Shown: positions 24,471 to 33,424, numbered from the stretch's first letter. The stretch: 64,000 bases of DNA from Pikeienuella litoralis (GCF_037646705.1 NZ_JBBHER010000002.1:620001-684000); one strand, 5' to 3'. The notes: generated by a model from the letters alone, not told the origin. Made by a program: numbers and translations.

Positions 24471-25166
24471 ATGCAGAAAGTCTACAAGGACGCGGCTTCC
24501 GCTCTCGATGGAATATTGTCCGACGGCATGCTTATCGCCGCCGGCGGCTTCGGGCTCTGCGGGATCCCGGAGCTTCTGATCGCGGCGATCCGCGATTCCG
24601 GGGTCAAGAACCTCTCCATCGCCTCGAACAACGCCGGCGTTGACGATTTCGGGCTCGGGGTTCTGCTGCAAAGCCGGCAGGTGAAGAAGATGATCTCCTC
24701 CTATGTCGGGGAGAACGCCGAGTTCATGCGCCAGTATCTGGCGGGCGAGCTCGAGCTTGAATTCAACCCGCAAGGCACGCTGGCCGAGCGGATGCGCGCC
24801 GGCGGCGCGGGCATTCCCGGCTTCTACACGAAGACCGGCGTCGGCACGGTGATCGCCGAGGGCAAGGAGCACAAGGAGTTCGACGGCGAGACCTATATTC
24901 TCGAGCGGGGGATCGTCGCCGATCTGTCCATCGTGAAGGCGTGGAAGGCGGACGACACCGGCAATCTCGTCTTTCGCAAGACCGCGCGGAACTTCAATCC
25001 GCCGGCCGCGATGTGCGGGAAGATCTGCGTCGCCGAGGTCGAGGAGATCGTGCCGCGCGGGGAGCTTGATCCGGACAAGATCCATCTGCCGGGCATCTAT
25101 GTGCACCGCCTGATTCAGGGCGAGCACGAAAAACGGATCGAAAAAGTCACACTGCGCGCCGCTTAA
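24471..25166 (+). CDS. scoA: 3-oxoacid CoA-transferase subunit A
   Basis: 231 residues. The CoA-transferase family I A-subunit signature GGFGLCGIPELLIAAI is at about 24-39, then SIASNNAGVDDFGLGVLL and the EFNPQGTLAERMRAGGAGIPGFYTKTGVGT block. With subunit B it moves CoA from succinyl-CoA to acetoacetate, used in ketone-body and polyhydroxybutyrate catabolism. A TTGACA hexamer occurs at about 24404, but the matching -10 is poor. The stop is 13 bases before the scoB start. Confidence 0.93.
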   Translation: MQKVYKDAASALDGILSDGMLIAAGGFGLCGIPELLIAAIRDSGVKNLSIASNNAGVDDFGLGVLLQSRQVKKMISSYVGENAEFMRQYLAGELELEFNPQGTLAERMRAGGAGIPGFYTKTGVGTVIAEGKEHKEFDGETYILERGIVADLSIVKAWKADDTGNLVFRKTARNFNPPAAMCGKICVAEVEEIVPRGELDPDKIHLPGIYVHRLIQGEHEKRIEKVTLRAA

Positions 25167-25179
25167 GGAGGATCGAGCA

Positions 25180-25809
25180 ATGCCATGGGATCGGGACCAG
25201 ATGGCCGCGCGCGCGGCCAGGGAGCTTGAAGACGGCATGTACGTCAATCTCGGCATCGGGATTCCGACGCTGGTGTCGAACCACATCCCCGAAGGCGTGG
25301 ATGTGACGTTGCAATCGGAGAACGGGATGCTCGGCATGGGCCCGTTCCCGACCGAGGATGAGGTCGACCCCGATCTCATCAACGCCGGCAAGCAGACGGT
25401 GACGGAACTCGCCCGGACCGCCTATTTCGACAGCGCGACCAGCTTCGGCATGATCCGCGGCGGCAAGATCGCGATGGCGATCCTCGGCGCGATGGAGGTG
25501 GCCGAGAATGGCGACCTCGCGAACTGGATGATCCCCGGCAAGCTGGTCAAGGGCATGGGCGGGGCGATGGATCTCGTCGCCGGCGTCGGGCGCGTGATCG
25601 TCATCATGGATCATGCGAACAAGGCCGGAGAGTCGAAGCTGCTGAAGAAATGCACGCTGCCGCTGACCGGGGCGGGGGTGGTCGACAAGATCATCACCAA
25701 TCTCGGCGTGTTCGACGTGGTCGAAGGCGGGTTGAAGGTGGTCGAACTGGCGGATGGCGTGACGATGGACGAGGTCCGCGCCAAGACCGAGGCGACGCTG
25801 GTCGGCTGA
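25180..25809 (+). CDS. scoB: 3-oxoacid CoA-transferase subunit B
   Basis: 209 residues. The catalytic glutamate is Glu47 in LQSENGMLGMG, which forms the CoA-thioester intermediate in this family. GIGIPTLVSNHIP and GAMDLVAGVGRVIVIMDH follow the standard B-subunit order. AGGAGG precedes the ATG at 25180. Together with the upstream A subunit it forms the heterotetrameric transferase; no other ketone-body gene is close by. Confidence 0.94.
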   Translation: MPWDRDQMAARAARELEDGMYVNLGIGIPTLVSNHIPEGVDVTLQSENGMLGMGPFPTEDEVDPDLINAGKQTVTELARTAYFDSATSFGMIRGGKIAMAILGAMEVAENGDLANWMIPGKLVKGMGGAMDLVAGVGRVIVIMDHANKAGESKLLKKCTLPLTGAGVVDKIITNLGVFDVVEGGLKVVELADGVTMDEVRAKTEATLVG

Positions 25810-25839
25810 TCCGCGCCGCGCGGCCGGAGGGCACCGGGC

Positions 25840-26619
25840 TCAGTTGGCGGCCGCCATCGCGCATGCGGCGCGCGGCCCGCTCGGCGCCGTCCGGCACAGC
25901 CCCCGCGCCTCATGGTAATAGCCGAGGACGATCGGCACGTAATCGCGGGTCTCGGCGTAGGGCGGCACGCCCTTGTGGCGCAGGACCGCGTTCTCTCCGG
26001 CGTTGTAGCCGGCGAGCGCGAGAAGCGCGTCTTCCTTGAACATGGTCAGCAGGAGAGAGAGATAATCCGCGGCGGCGCGGAGATTCTCCGCCGGCTCGAA
26101 CGGGTCGGAGACGGCGAAGCGGCGGGCGGTCTCCGGCATCAGCTGGCCGAGCCCCTGCGCGCCGGCGGGGCTGACCGCGCGGGAATCGCCGCCGCTCTCC
26201 GCGGCGACGACCGCGATCAGCAGCGCCTCCGAGATCCGCGCGGCGTCCGCGGCGGCGGCGATCTCCGCGCGCCAGGTCTCGCCGATCTCCTCGACCAGGG
26301 CGCGCCGCGTCGGCCCGCCGAGCCGGCTGGCGACGCTGGCGACGAGCGGGGCGAGCCGCGCCGGGTCGGCGGCGCCGATCCCGCTCGCGGCTTCACGCCA
26401 GAACCAGCCGTAGCGGGGCGCGCGCGGCGCGGGTTTCTGCGGAATGGCGCTGCGGGTGGTGGTGATCGTGAGGCGCCGTTTCGGGCCGAGGCTGGGCGGC
26501 TTGACCAGCCTGAAGCTGCGCGCGCCGCCCAGATCCGCGGCGGCCGCGGCCGGCGATTGGCCGATGACGAGGCCCGCCGCGACGAGCGTGAAAGCGATTG
26601 GACGCCAGATGCGAATCAT
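25840..26619 (-). CDS. Periplasmic lytic murein transglycosylase (SLT domain)
   Basis: 259 residues. Signal peptide MIRIWRPIAFTLVAAGLVIGQSPAAAAA (cut near 28). A linker of about 80 residues precedes the SLT domain at about 120-250: AVVAAESGGDSRAVSPAGAQGLGQLMP with the catalytic Glu near 146, and ALLALAGYNAGENAV. The C-terminus has three cysteines. This family cleaves peptidoglycan between MurNAc and GlcNAc. It lies alone, facing the scoAB genes. An origin as a virulence or conjugation transglycosylase is not suggested by its neighbours. Confidence 0.88.
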   Translation of the reverse strand: MIRIWRPIAFTLVAAGLVIGQSPAAAAADLGGARSFRLVKPPSLGPKRRLTITTTRSAIPQKPAPRAPRYGWFWREAASGIGAADPARLAPLVASVASRLGGPTRRALVEEIGETWRAEIAAAADAARISEALLIAVVAAESGGDSRAVSPAGAQGLGQLMPETARRFAVSDPFEPAENLRAAADYLSLLLTMFKEDALLALAGYNAGENAVLRHKGVPPYAETRDYVPIVLGYYHEARGLCRTAPSGPRAACAMAAAN

Positions 26620-26933
26620 GCGCTCATCTTACCGGCCGAGTGCGAAGGGAAGCGTGAACGCCGGACGCGCGCGCCTTCCGCCCGGCGCGCCCCGGCGCCG
26701 CGCCTGCGCCCGGGGGCTGCGAGCGGCGGTCGGAATCGGGAAATTCGCATGGCTCTTCTATCCCTGTTCGCCTCGGGCGCGCCCCGTTCATACGATCATC
26801 CGCGGCGCGGAGGACAGCGCGCTTTGTGGCGCGGCGAACAAGATGGTATCGATAAGGACGAAGCGGAGCGAACGACTCCGGCCGCCGGAGCCTTGGCGTT
26901 CATCGGCGACTCGTGATTCGCGGAGGTGGTGAC
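26620..26933. other. Intergenic region before the Flp-like gene
   Basis: 314 bases between the transglycosylase gene (minus) and the pilin-like gene (plus). There is a CTCCGG-CCG-CCGGAG hairpin at 26876-26890 without a T-run, 44 bases ahead of the pilin start. A GGAGGTGG ribosome site lies at about 26921-26928. No coding frame in it is convincing and no tRNA-like structure was seen. Confidence 0.4.
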
Positions 26934-27194
26934 ATGCGGTTCTCCCTGAAGACTCTTCGCGGGCTCGTCGCTGGCGAATCCGGCGCGGTGGCGGTCGATT
27001 GGCTGGCGCTGGCCGCGGCCCTCGTCGTGATCGGGGTCGGGCTCGCCTATGCGGTGTTCGGGCCGGAGGGAGACGGCGTCGACGAGTTGGTCTCGACCGT
27101 GGCGAGCGGGTTGACCCAGGCGGCCGACGAGATCGGCGGCGCCGTTCAGCCGACCGCGCCCGGCCTGGCGGACGCCGCCGGCGCGGGCGACTGA
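26934..27194 (+). CDS. Flp-like type IVb pilin family protein (small)
   Basis: 86 residues from the ATG at 26934 with a strong GGAGGTGG ribosome site. After a short basic leader (MRFSLKTLRGLVAGE) comes SGAVAVDWLALAAALVVIGVGLAYAVF, a hydrophobic helix with Glu just before it; this resembles the class III signal and N-terminal helix of Flp pilins (ESGA-x-A-(I/V)-(E/D)). The C-terminus is Gly/Ala-rich and acidic. No tad secretion genes are in the window, so it is a lone pilin-like gene or a small membrane protein that only resembles one. Confidence 0.6.
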   Translation: MRFSLKTLRGLVAGESGAVAVDWLALAAALVVIGVGLAYAVFGPEGDGVDELVSTVASGLTQAADEIGGAVQPTAPGLADAAGAGD

Positions 27195-27241
27195 GCCTCG
27201 CGAAGAGGGGCGCCGCCCGGCGCTGAGGGCGCGGCGGGGCG

Positions 27242-27261
27242 CCGCCGCCTTCCGGCGGCGG
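27242..27261. terminator. GC hairpin between convergent genes
   Basis: Perfect 8-bp stem CCGCCGCC/GGCGGCGG with a TTCC tetraloop between the pilin-like gene and DUF2333. It works symmetrically in both directions but has no T-run. Confidence 0.45.
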
Positions 27262-27273
27262 ACCAGGGCGGGC

Positions 27274-28449
27274 TCAGCGCGCGAGGATGTCGCGAAGCTC
27301 GGTCATGTTGGCGCGCGCGCGCAGCATGTTCTGCGCCATGGCCGAGAGATGCGCCGGGGCGAACATGCCGTCCTCGCGCCCGTTCGAGACGATCAGCGGC
27401 GAGAGCGCCGCCGCCTCCGCGATATGCGCCTCCATCCGGTCCCAGACGTCGGCGAGATTGCGCTGCACCACCACATCGGCGAAATCGGCGCGCGCCGCCT
27501 GCATCAGCCCGTGATAGGCGTACATCCGGCCGCGCGCCTCATGGAAATAATTGTCGGCGCGAAAGTCGAACCAGCCGCGGCTGTTGCCGTCCGCCTCGAC
27601 GAAGCTGTGGGTCTCCACGTCATAGGTCCGGCTCTGGCTGCGTTTCGCGATCTGGTCGATATTGGAGCCGATCTCCTTCGTGATCCGATCCAGAAGCTGA
27701 TAGAGATTGTCGGCGCGGGCGTCGAAAAGCGCGTCGCAGGCGCCCAGCCGCGCATTGTAGTCCCCGAGCCGGTCGATGGCCCTCCGATAGGAGGACGCCG
27801 CGCTGGTCGCCATCAGCGGCAGGCGCGCGTCGAACGGGTTGAAGATCCAGGTCCGCTCGTCGATCTGCAGGAGCCCGCGCGCCGCTTCGAGATCGGGATC
27901 GGCGCCGGAGGTGCCGCGCACCCGCCCGAGCGTGTCGGTCATCTCCATCGAGAACCGCTTCACCGCGCTGTGCACGCCCTTCTGGAAGCTCGCCTTGTTG
28001 TCGAAGAACGGCGTCGCCTCCCAGGGCACGGCGAAGAAGAAGCCGAACTTGTATTGGGGCGTCGCCGGGGTCCAGTCGTTCTGGTTGACGAGCATGTCGA
28101 TCAGCGCCTGCTCGACCCGGACGATCTGGCTCGGGGCGCAGGTTTCGGCGGCGCCGGCCGCGCCTTCGGGCCCGATCTTCGCGCCGGCGGAGACCGTCTG
28201 CGCCGCGTCGATCACCGCTTGCGGGTAGGAGAGATCCTCGCCCCGCACCCATCCGAAGCGCCAGATCATCGTGCCGACATAGACCAGGATGAACAGCATC
28301 AGGAGCGGGCGAATGAAATAATAGACCCGCCGGACGAGCCCGCGCCCCTCAAGATCCGCGCCGCGCCCCTTTCTGGTCAATCGGTGAAAACCGAAAAACC
28401 CGCGCACCCTGTCCCAGACTTCGACCAGCCAGTCGAAAAAACGCACCAT
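27274..28449 (-). CDS. DUF2333 family inner-membrane protein
   Basis: 391 residues from the ATG at 28449; a GTG three bases upstream is an alternative. One membrane segment PLLMLFILVYVGTMIW near 50-66 follows a basic, Trp/Phe-rich amphipathic start. The rest is a large, probably periplasmic domain: AVPWEATPFFDNKASFQKGVHSAVKRFS, ARGLLQIDERTWIFNP and the ANYFHEARGRMYAYHGLMQAARADF region, matching DUF2333. Function unknown. It stands alone between the pilin-like gene and the DsbD-like gene. Confidence 0.85.
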   Translation of the reverse strand: MVRFFDWLVEVWDRVRGFFGFHRLTRKGRGADLEGRGLVRRVYYFIRPLLMLFILVYVGTMIWRFGWVRGEDLSYPQAVIDAAQTVSAGAKIGPEGAAGAAETCAPSQIVRVEQALIDMLVNQNDWTPATPQYKFGFFFAVPWEATPFFDNKASFQKGVHSAVKRFSMEMTDTLGRVRGTSGADPDLEAARGLLQIDERTWIFNPFDARLPLMATSAASSYRRAIDRLGDYNARLGACDALFDARADNLYQLLDRITKEIGSNIDQIAKRSQSRTYDVETHSFVEADGNSRGWFDFRADNYFHEARGRMYAYHGLMQAARADFADVVVQRNLADVWDRMEAHIAEAAALSPLIVSNGREDGMFAPAHLSAMAQNMLRARANMTELRDILAR

Positions 28450-28548
28450 CACATCGTCCTTGCCCGCCTGTTTTCGTTCTGTGGCAATATGGGTGGGCGA
28501 CGGGCGCGGCGCAACGCGATTGCGCGCGGGGAGGGCCGGCGGCCCGGC

Positions 28549-29373
28549 TCAGCCGCTGGCGGGGCAGCCCGTGAGGGACAGCGCGCGGCCCTCGCCGCCG
28601 ATGAGCGTCAGCCGGATCGCGCCCCGGTCGATCCACTCGCCGGGGTCGGCGCGGAACTCGCCGCTCGCGCGGATCTCCCCCTGGTCGAGCCGCGCGTCCA
28701 TCGGGCCGATCCAGACGCCCTTTTGCGCTTCGGCGATGACGATGGGCGCGCGCGTCGGCGCCGGCGTGAATGCGAGGCGGGCGGTGAGCACGCCGTCTTC
28801 GATGGCGCATTGCGCGCCGGTGAGGCCGGCGGCGGCGGCGGGCGCGGGCGCGGCCGCCAGCGCGGCGCGGATCTCCGCCGCGCCCTCGGGGGCGGCGCCG
28901 GGCGCGATGTCGAGCGCCAGATCCGCGCGGGCGGGGATGCACATCTCGTCGCAGACGCCGTAGAACAGCGCGAGCTTCAGCCGGAGCGGGCGCGCCGGGT
29001 CCTTCGGGGTGAGACGGAGAGGCAGCGTCATCTGGTGCTTGTAGCCGATGGTTTGCATCCCGTAGGTGTCAAAGACGATCGGCGTCGGCCAGGAGATCTG
29101 GATGTTGGCCACATTCTCGGATCCGGCCCAGTCGAATGTCGGCGGGATGCCGCCCTCGCCGGGGGTCCGCCAATAGGTCTTCCAGCCATCGGCGAGATCC
29201 ACCCTCAGCGCGCCGATGCGGCTCCCGTCCGGGTCCGCCCATCCGGCGAGCAGGCGGGCCTCGGCTTTCGGCGGCGCGTCATCGGTGAAAAACCCCTGCG
29301 CCGCCACGCCGCCGCCGAGCGCCATGAGGCTGACCGCGCCCGCCAGAATTCGCCCCATGACCCGGTTGAACAT
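28549..29373 (-). CDS. DsbD alpha-domain-like periplasmic protein
   Basis: 274 residues from the ATG at 29373 with AAGGGAG upstream. Signal peptide MFNRVMGRILAGAVSLMALGGGVAA. The next 130 residues resemble the N-terminal domain of DsbD/ScsB (GWKTYWRTPGEGGIPPTFDWAGS, MTLPLRLTP, LFYGVCDEMCIPARADL). The paired cysteines CDEMC near 150 correspond to those that pass electrons in that family. There is no membrane domain and no thioredoxin domain, so it is a free-standing periplasmic version. It is divergent from yqgE. A role in thiol redox relay is inference. Confidence 0.83.
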   Translation of the reverse strand: MFNRVMGRILAGAVSLMALGGGVAAQGFFTDDAPPKAEARLLAGWADPDGSRIGALRVDLADGWKTYWRTPGEGGIPPTFDWAGSENVANIQISWPTPIVFDTYGMQTIGYKHQMTLPLRLTPKDPARPLRLKLALFYGVCDEMCIPARADLALDIAPGAAPEGAAEIRAALAAAPAPAAAAGLTGAQCAIEDGVLTARLAFTPAPTRAPIVIAEAQKGVWIGPMDARLDQGEIRASGEFRADPGEWIDRGAIRLTLIGGEGRALSLTGCPASG

Positions 29374-29494
29374 GCCGGCTCCCTTTCTGAATCTCCCCAT
29401 GCCGCCCGAGCGCCGGGCCGGCGCCGGGGCGTCAGGAGCACATATAGCCGAGAGAGGGCTTGATCGCATCGGGGGAAAGCCGCACCTTTACGTG

Positions 29495-30100
29495 ATGGTG
29501 AGCGATTGCGAGAACACGCGAGCGAATGACGGCGCGGCCGAGGAGGCGGGGCTGAGCGGCAAGCTGCTGATTGCGATGCCGTCCATGGGCGACCCGCGAT
29601 TCGAGAAGGCGGTGGTTTATCTCTGCGCCCATTCCGCGGATGGCGCGCTTGGCATCGTCGTCAATCGCCGGGCCGGGAACGTCAGCCGGCAGGACCTCTT
29701 CAGCCAGCTGGACATCGCCTATGAGCCCGGCGGCGAAACCAGCCCGGTCCATTACGGCGGCCCGGTGGAGACCGGGCGCGGCTTCGTCCTCCATTCCGCC
29801 GACTGGCGGTTGCCGGACGCCACGCTGGAGGTGGATCAGACCATCTCGATGACCGCGACCATCGACGTGCTGAAGGCGATCGCCTCCGGCGCCGGGCCGC
29901 GGCGCTCCATGATCGCGCTCGGCTACGCCGGCTGGGCGGGGGGGCAGCTCGAGGGCGAGTTGCGCCAGAACGGCTGGCTCACCTGCGACGCCGACGAGGA
30001 GATCGTCTTCGGCGGCGCGGACGCGAAGAAATGGACGGCGGCGCTGGCGAAACTCGGGATCGATCCGATGCTGCTGTCGGCTTCGGGCGGCTCCGCCTGA
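29495..30100 (+). CDS. yqgE: YqgE/AlgH (UPF0301) family protein
   Basis: 201 residues. GKLLIAMPSMGDPRFEKAVVYLCAHSADGALGIVVNR at about 20-58 is the conserved N-terminal block, then YGGPVETGRGFVLHS and ALGYAGWAGGQLEGELRQNGWL. Full family length. Biochemical role unsettled; the family is sometimes tied to alginate regulation and rarely to a defined activity. The ATG at 29495 begins MVSDCENTRANDG, a short extension before the conserved part. Single gene, divergent from the DsbD-like gene. Confidence 0.92.
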   Translation: MVSDCENTRANDGAAEEAGLSGKLLIAMPSMGDPRFEKAVVYLCAHSADGALGIVVNRRAGNVSRQDLFSQLDIAYEPGGETSPVHYGGPVETGRGFVLHSADWRLPDATLEVDQTISMTATIDVLKAIASGAGPRRSMIALGYAGWAGGQLEGELRQNGWLTCDADEEIVFGGADAKKWTAALAKLGIDPMLLSASGGSA

Positions 30101-30107
30101 GCGTGGG

Positions 30108-30692
30108 TCAGGGGCGGGCGGCGGCGGGGCAGCGGTCTTCGCGCAGGGCCGCGTAAAGCACATGGTCGCGCCAGCGCCCGTCGATCTCGAGGTAGGCCCG
30201 GGCCACGCCCTCATATTCGAATCCGACCGCCTCCAGCAGGCCGCGCGAGGCGGTGTTCTCCGGCAGGCAGCCCGCCTCCAGCCGGCCGAGCCGGAGATCG
30301 TCGAAGGCGAAGCGGCGAAGCTCCGTCAGCGCCTCGCGCATGTAGCCCTGGCGGGCGTGGCGCGCGGCGGTCCAGTAGCCGAGGGTCCCCGCGTCGGCGG
30401 GCCCGCGGCGCACATTGTCGAGCGTGATCGCGCCGATGAACGCGCCGTCTTCGGCGCCGAACAGCATGAACGGCCACGCCCGGCCGAGCCGCATCGCCTT
30501 TCGCGCCCAGCGGACGCGGTGGCGGAACGCCTCGACGCTCAGATGATCGTCAGGCCAGGCCGGCTCCCATGCTTTCAGATGGTCGCGGCTCTCGCGCCGC
30601 GCCGTCGCCCAGGCGGAATAGTCCGAAATCCGCGGCGGCCGCAGAACCAGCCTGTCGGTCAGGAGCGCCGTCTCGCGCCTGAAGCCGAACAT
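30108..30692 (-). CDS. GNAT N-acetyltransferase (RimJ/RimL type)
   Basis: 194 residues, Acetyltransf_3 fold. ERLVLRPP-like opening TDRLVLRPPRISDYSAW (residues about 12-28), AFIGAITLDNVRRG (near 88), the acetyl-CoA loop region TLGYWTAARHARQGYMREALTELRRFAF and LEAGCLPENTASRGLLEAVGFEYEG. Similar to RimJ, which acetylates the N-terminal alanine of ribosomal protein S5, but protein substrate is not certain. It is 12 bases downstream of the M16 peptidase gene on the same strand and so likely ends the rpoH-thrC-M16 run. Confidence 0.87.
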   Translation of the reverse strand: MFGFRRETALLTDRLVLRPPRISDYSAWATARRESRDHLKAWEPAWPDDHLSVEAFRHRVRWARKAMRLGRAWPFMLFGAEDGAFIGAITLDNVRRGPADAGTLGYWTAARHARQGYMREALTELRRFAFDDLRLGRLEAGCLPENTASRGLLEAVGFEYEGVARAYLEIDGRWRDHVLYAALREDRCPAAARP

Positions 30693-30704
30693 CCGCGGAC
30701 CCGC

Positions 30705-31958
30705 TCAGGCGGCCAGCCGCCGCTCGATGGCGCCGAGGCCGGGCGCGCGCTCCACCGGCCCGTACCAGGCGAGGGTCGGCCGCGTGAGCCGGGCGGCGGC
30801 GGCGCGGATATCCTCGACCGTCACCGCGTCGATCTTCGCCATCGTCTTTTCGAGATCGGGCGCCTCGCCCCAGATCATCAACGACCGGGCGAGCCGCTCC
30901 GCCCGGGCCGAGGCGCTCTCGAGGCCCATGATGATCCCGGCCCGTATCTGCGCGCGGGCGCGGTCCAGCTCATCCTGCCGGAGCGTCTCGGCGGCGTCGC
31001 GGATCACGTCGATGGTCAACTCGGCCAGCGCCTTCGCCTCGGCGCCGCCGGTTCCGGCGTAGATGGTGAGCAGGCCGCTGTCCTGGTAGGCGCCGGCCTG
31101 CGCGAAGATCGTGTAGCAGAGGCCGCGCTTCTCCCGCGCCTCCTGAAACAGGCGGGAGGACATGCCGCCGCCGAGCGCGACGCCCATCAACTGCATGGCG
31201 TGATAGCCTTCCGAGCGCCATGACGGCGCCTCGAAGGCCAGCGCCATATGCGCCTGCTCCAGCTTTTTCACCTCGCGCCGTTCGCCGCCCCGATAGGCGG
31301 CGGCGACGCCGGTCGTGGCCGCGGCCGGCGTCAGATGGCCGAAATGGCGCTCCGCCTCGGCCAGGATCGTGTCATGATCGACCGCGCCGGCGGCGGAGAG
31401 AATCATCTGCTCCGGCGCGTAGTGGCGGGCGACGAAGCTCCGGAGGTCGGCTTCGCCGAAGCTCTTCACCCGCTCCGCCGGGCCAAGGATCGGCCGGCCG
31501 AGCGGCTGGCCGGGATAGGCGGTCTCCTGCAGCCAGTCGAAGATCACGTCGTCGGGCGTGTCCAGCGCCTGGCCGATCTCCTGAAGGATCACGCCGCGCT
31601 CCAGTTCGATCTCCGAGGGCGCGAAGGCGGGATCGGTCAGGATGTCGCCGATGATGTCGAGCGCGAGGGGCGTGTCCGCGGCCAGAACCCGCGCGTAATA
31701 GGCGGTCGCCTCGCGGCTGGTGTAGGCGTTCAGATGGCCGCCCACATCCTCGATCGCCTCGGCGATGGCGAGGGCGGAGCGCCGCCCCGTGCCCTTGAAC
31801 GCCATGTGTTCGAGGAAATGCGCGACGCCGTTTTCCGACTCGGCCTCATGGCGCGAGCCGGCGGCGATCCAGACGCCGATCGTGGTGGAGCCGAATCCGG
31901 GCATGGACTCGGTGATGACGCGAAGCCCGTTCGGCAGAGTGGACAGTCGGATGCTCAT
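30705..31958 (-). CDS. M16-family zinc peptidase (processing peptidase-like)
   Basis: 417 residues. The inverted zinc motif HFLEH is at His47-Glu50-His51, with the distal Glu expected in ELERGVILQEI near 128. Two M16 halves of about 200 residues each are present, the second with ERLARSLMIWGE. The length and sequence match the mitochondrial-processing-peptidase-like group of alphaproteobacteria. It overlaps the thrC stop by four bases (ATGA), the order usual in Rhodobacterales. Cytoplasmic, no signal. Confidence 0.93.
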   Translation of the reverse strand: MSIRLSTLPNGLRVITESMPGFGSTTIGVWIAAGSRHEAESENGVAHFLEHMAFKGTGRRSALAIAEAIEDVGGHLNAYTSREATAYYARVLAADTPLALDIIGDILTDPAFAPSEIELERGVILQEIGQALDTPDDVIFDWLQETAYPGQPLGRPILGPAERVKSFGEADLRSFVARHYAPEQMILSAAGAVDHDTILAEAERHFGHLTPAAATTGVAAAYRGGERREVKKLEQAHMALAFEAPSWRSEGYHAMQLMGVALGGGMSSRLFQEAREKRGLCYTIFAQAGAYQDSGLLTIYAGTGGAEAKALAELTIDVIRDAAETLRQDELDRARAQIRAGIIMGLESASARAERLARSLMIWGEAPDLEKTMAKIDAVTVEDIRAAAARLTRPTLAWYGPVERAPGLGAIERRLAA

Positions 31959-33337
31959 AGGGTGGCCTTCTCGGAGATCAGCCGTTTCAATGCGTCGATG
32001 TCGTTCGGCGCCACCGTAATCCGTTCATGGCGTTCGTAAAGGTCCGCCATGCGCGCAGGCAATTCCGGGCGCCTTCCGGTGGCGGCCTCGACCGCGTCGG
32101 GAAACTTGGCGGCGTGCGCCGTGGCCAGCGCGACCGTCGGGCCGGAATGCGCGCTGGCGGCGCCGGCGCCGATGGCGGAATGGGGGCAGAACAACGCGCC
32201 GGTCTCGTCGGCGAAGCGGCGGATCAGCGCGGCGACCTGATCTTCGTCGAAGCTGGCCGAGTCGAACTCCTCGCGGAGCCGCCCGAGCGCGCCCTGGGCG
32301 AGGGTGAAGCCGCCCTTGCGCGAAAGCTCGTCCATCAGCCCGGCGACGGCGGGCCCTTCACGGTCGTAAAGGTCGAACAGAAGACGCTCGAAATTCGACG
32401 AGATCTGGATGTCCATCGACGGCGACGTCGTCGGCTGGACGCCGCGCTTCTCATGCGCGCCGGACTGGACGGTCCGGTGCAGGATGTCGTTCCGGTTGGT
32501 GGCGATGATCAGCCGGTCGATCGGCAGCCCCATGCGCTTCGCGACGTAGCCCGCGTAGATGTCGCCGAAATTTCCCGTCGGGACGGCGAAGGAGAGCGCC
32601 CGGCCCGGCGCGCCGAGCGCGACGGCGGCGGTGAAGTAGTAGACCGATTGCGCGAGAACCCGCGCCCAGTTGATCGAATTCACCGCCGCGAGATTCAGCC
32701 GGTCGCGGAAGGCGTGATCGTTGAACATCGCCTTCACGGCGGCCTGGCAATCGTCGAAATCGCCCTCGACCGCGATGGCGTGCACGTTGGGCTCGGTCGG
32801 CGTCGTCATCTGCCGGCGCTGCACTTCGGAGACCCGGCCATGCGGATAGAGGATCACCGCCGTCGCCGCCTCCATGCCGCGGAACGCCTCGATCGCGGCG
32901 GAGCCGGTGTCGCCGGAGGTCGCGCCGACGATGGTGACGCGCGCCCCGCGCCGGGTCAGCGCCGCGTTGAAAAGCCGGCCGACCAGCTGCATCGCCACGT
33001 CCTTGAAGGCGAGCGTGGGGCCGTGATGAAGCTCCAGCGCCCAGGTCTCCTCGCCGATCTGGACCAGCGGCGCGCGGAGACGATGGTTGAAGCCGGCGTA
33101 GGCGTCCTGGATCAGGGCGCGGAATTCGGCGTCGTCGAACGTGTCGCCGATGAAGGGTTTCATCACCCGGAACGCGATGTCCTCGTAAGGCTGGCCCGCC
33201 AGCGCCGCGATCTCATCCCTGTCGATCGCCGGCCATGTCTCGGGCACGAAGAGGCCGCCGTTACGGGCGAGCCCGGCCAGCATCGCCTGTTCGAAATCCA
33301 GAACTTCGTCGCCGCCACGGGTTGAAATATATCGCAT
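31955..33337 (-). CDS. thrC: Threonine synthase
   Basis: 460 residues, the long fungal/proteobacterial form. It opens MRYISTRGGDEVLDFEQAMLAGLARNGGLFVPE, typical of this branch. The PLP lysine lies in GPTLAFKDVAMQLVG (near 110). The PLP phosphate loop is AVPTGNFGDIYAGY and the substrate region PTTSPSMDIQISSNFERLLF. It converts O-phosphohomoserine to threonine. A palindrome CCCGGT-7-ACCGGG (33357-33375) lies 20 bases upstream and could be an operator or part of the promoter. Confidence 0.95.
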   Translation of the reverse strand: MRYISTRGGDEVLDFEQAMLAGLARNGGLFVPETWPAIDRDEIAALAGQPYEDIAFRVMKPFIGDTFDDAEFRALIQDAYAGFNHRLRAPLVQIGEETWALELHHGPTLAFKDVAMQLVGRLFNAALTRRGARVTIVGATSGDTGSAAIEAFRGMEAATAVILYPHGRVSEVQRRQMTTPTEPNVHAIAVEGDFDDCQAAVKAMFNDHAFRDRLNLAAVNSINWARVLAQSVYYFTAAVALGAPGRALSFAVPTGNFGDIYAGYVAKRMGLPIDRLIIATNRNDILHRTVQSGAHEKRGVQPTTSPSMDIQISSNFERLLFDLYDREGPAVAGLMDELSRKGGFTLAQGALGRLREEFDSASFDEDQVAALIRRFADETGALFCPHSAIGAGAASAHSGPTVALATAHAAKFPDAVEAATGRRPELPARMADLYERHERITVAPNDIDALKRLISEKATL

Positions 33338-33356
33338 GTCCGCCTCGCTTTAACCG

Positions 33357-33375
33357 CCCGGTTCTATAGACCGGG
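33357..33375. repeat. Inverted repeat upstream of thrC
   Basis: CCCGGT (33357-33362) and ACCGGG (33370-33375) with a TCTATAG spacer, centred 29 bases before the thrC start codon and in the gap between rpoH and thrC. It may be a weak operator or a -10 element (CTATAG on either strand). No known regulator matches it by eye. Confidence 0.35.
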
Positions 33376-33424
33376 CCGCGAGAGGCGACAATGCGTCTCA
33401 CGGCTCGCCGCCGCGAGGCCGCGT

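Noticed and set aside
23334..25391. Long minus-strand frame over folK, the methyltransferase and scoA
   Set aside because: Fully antisense to three confidently identified plus-strand genes and shows only shadow composition.
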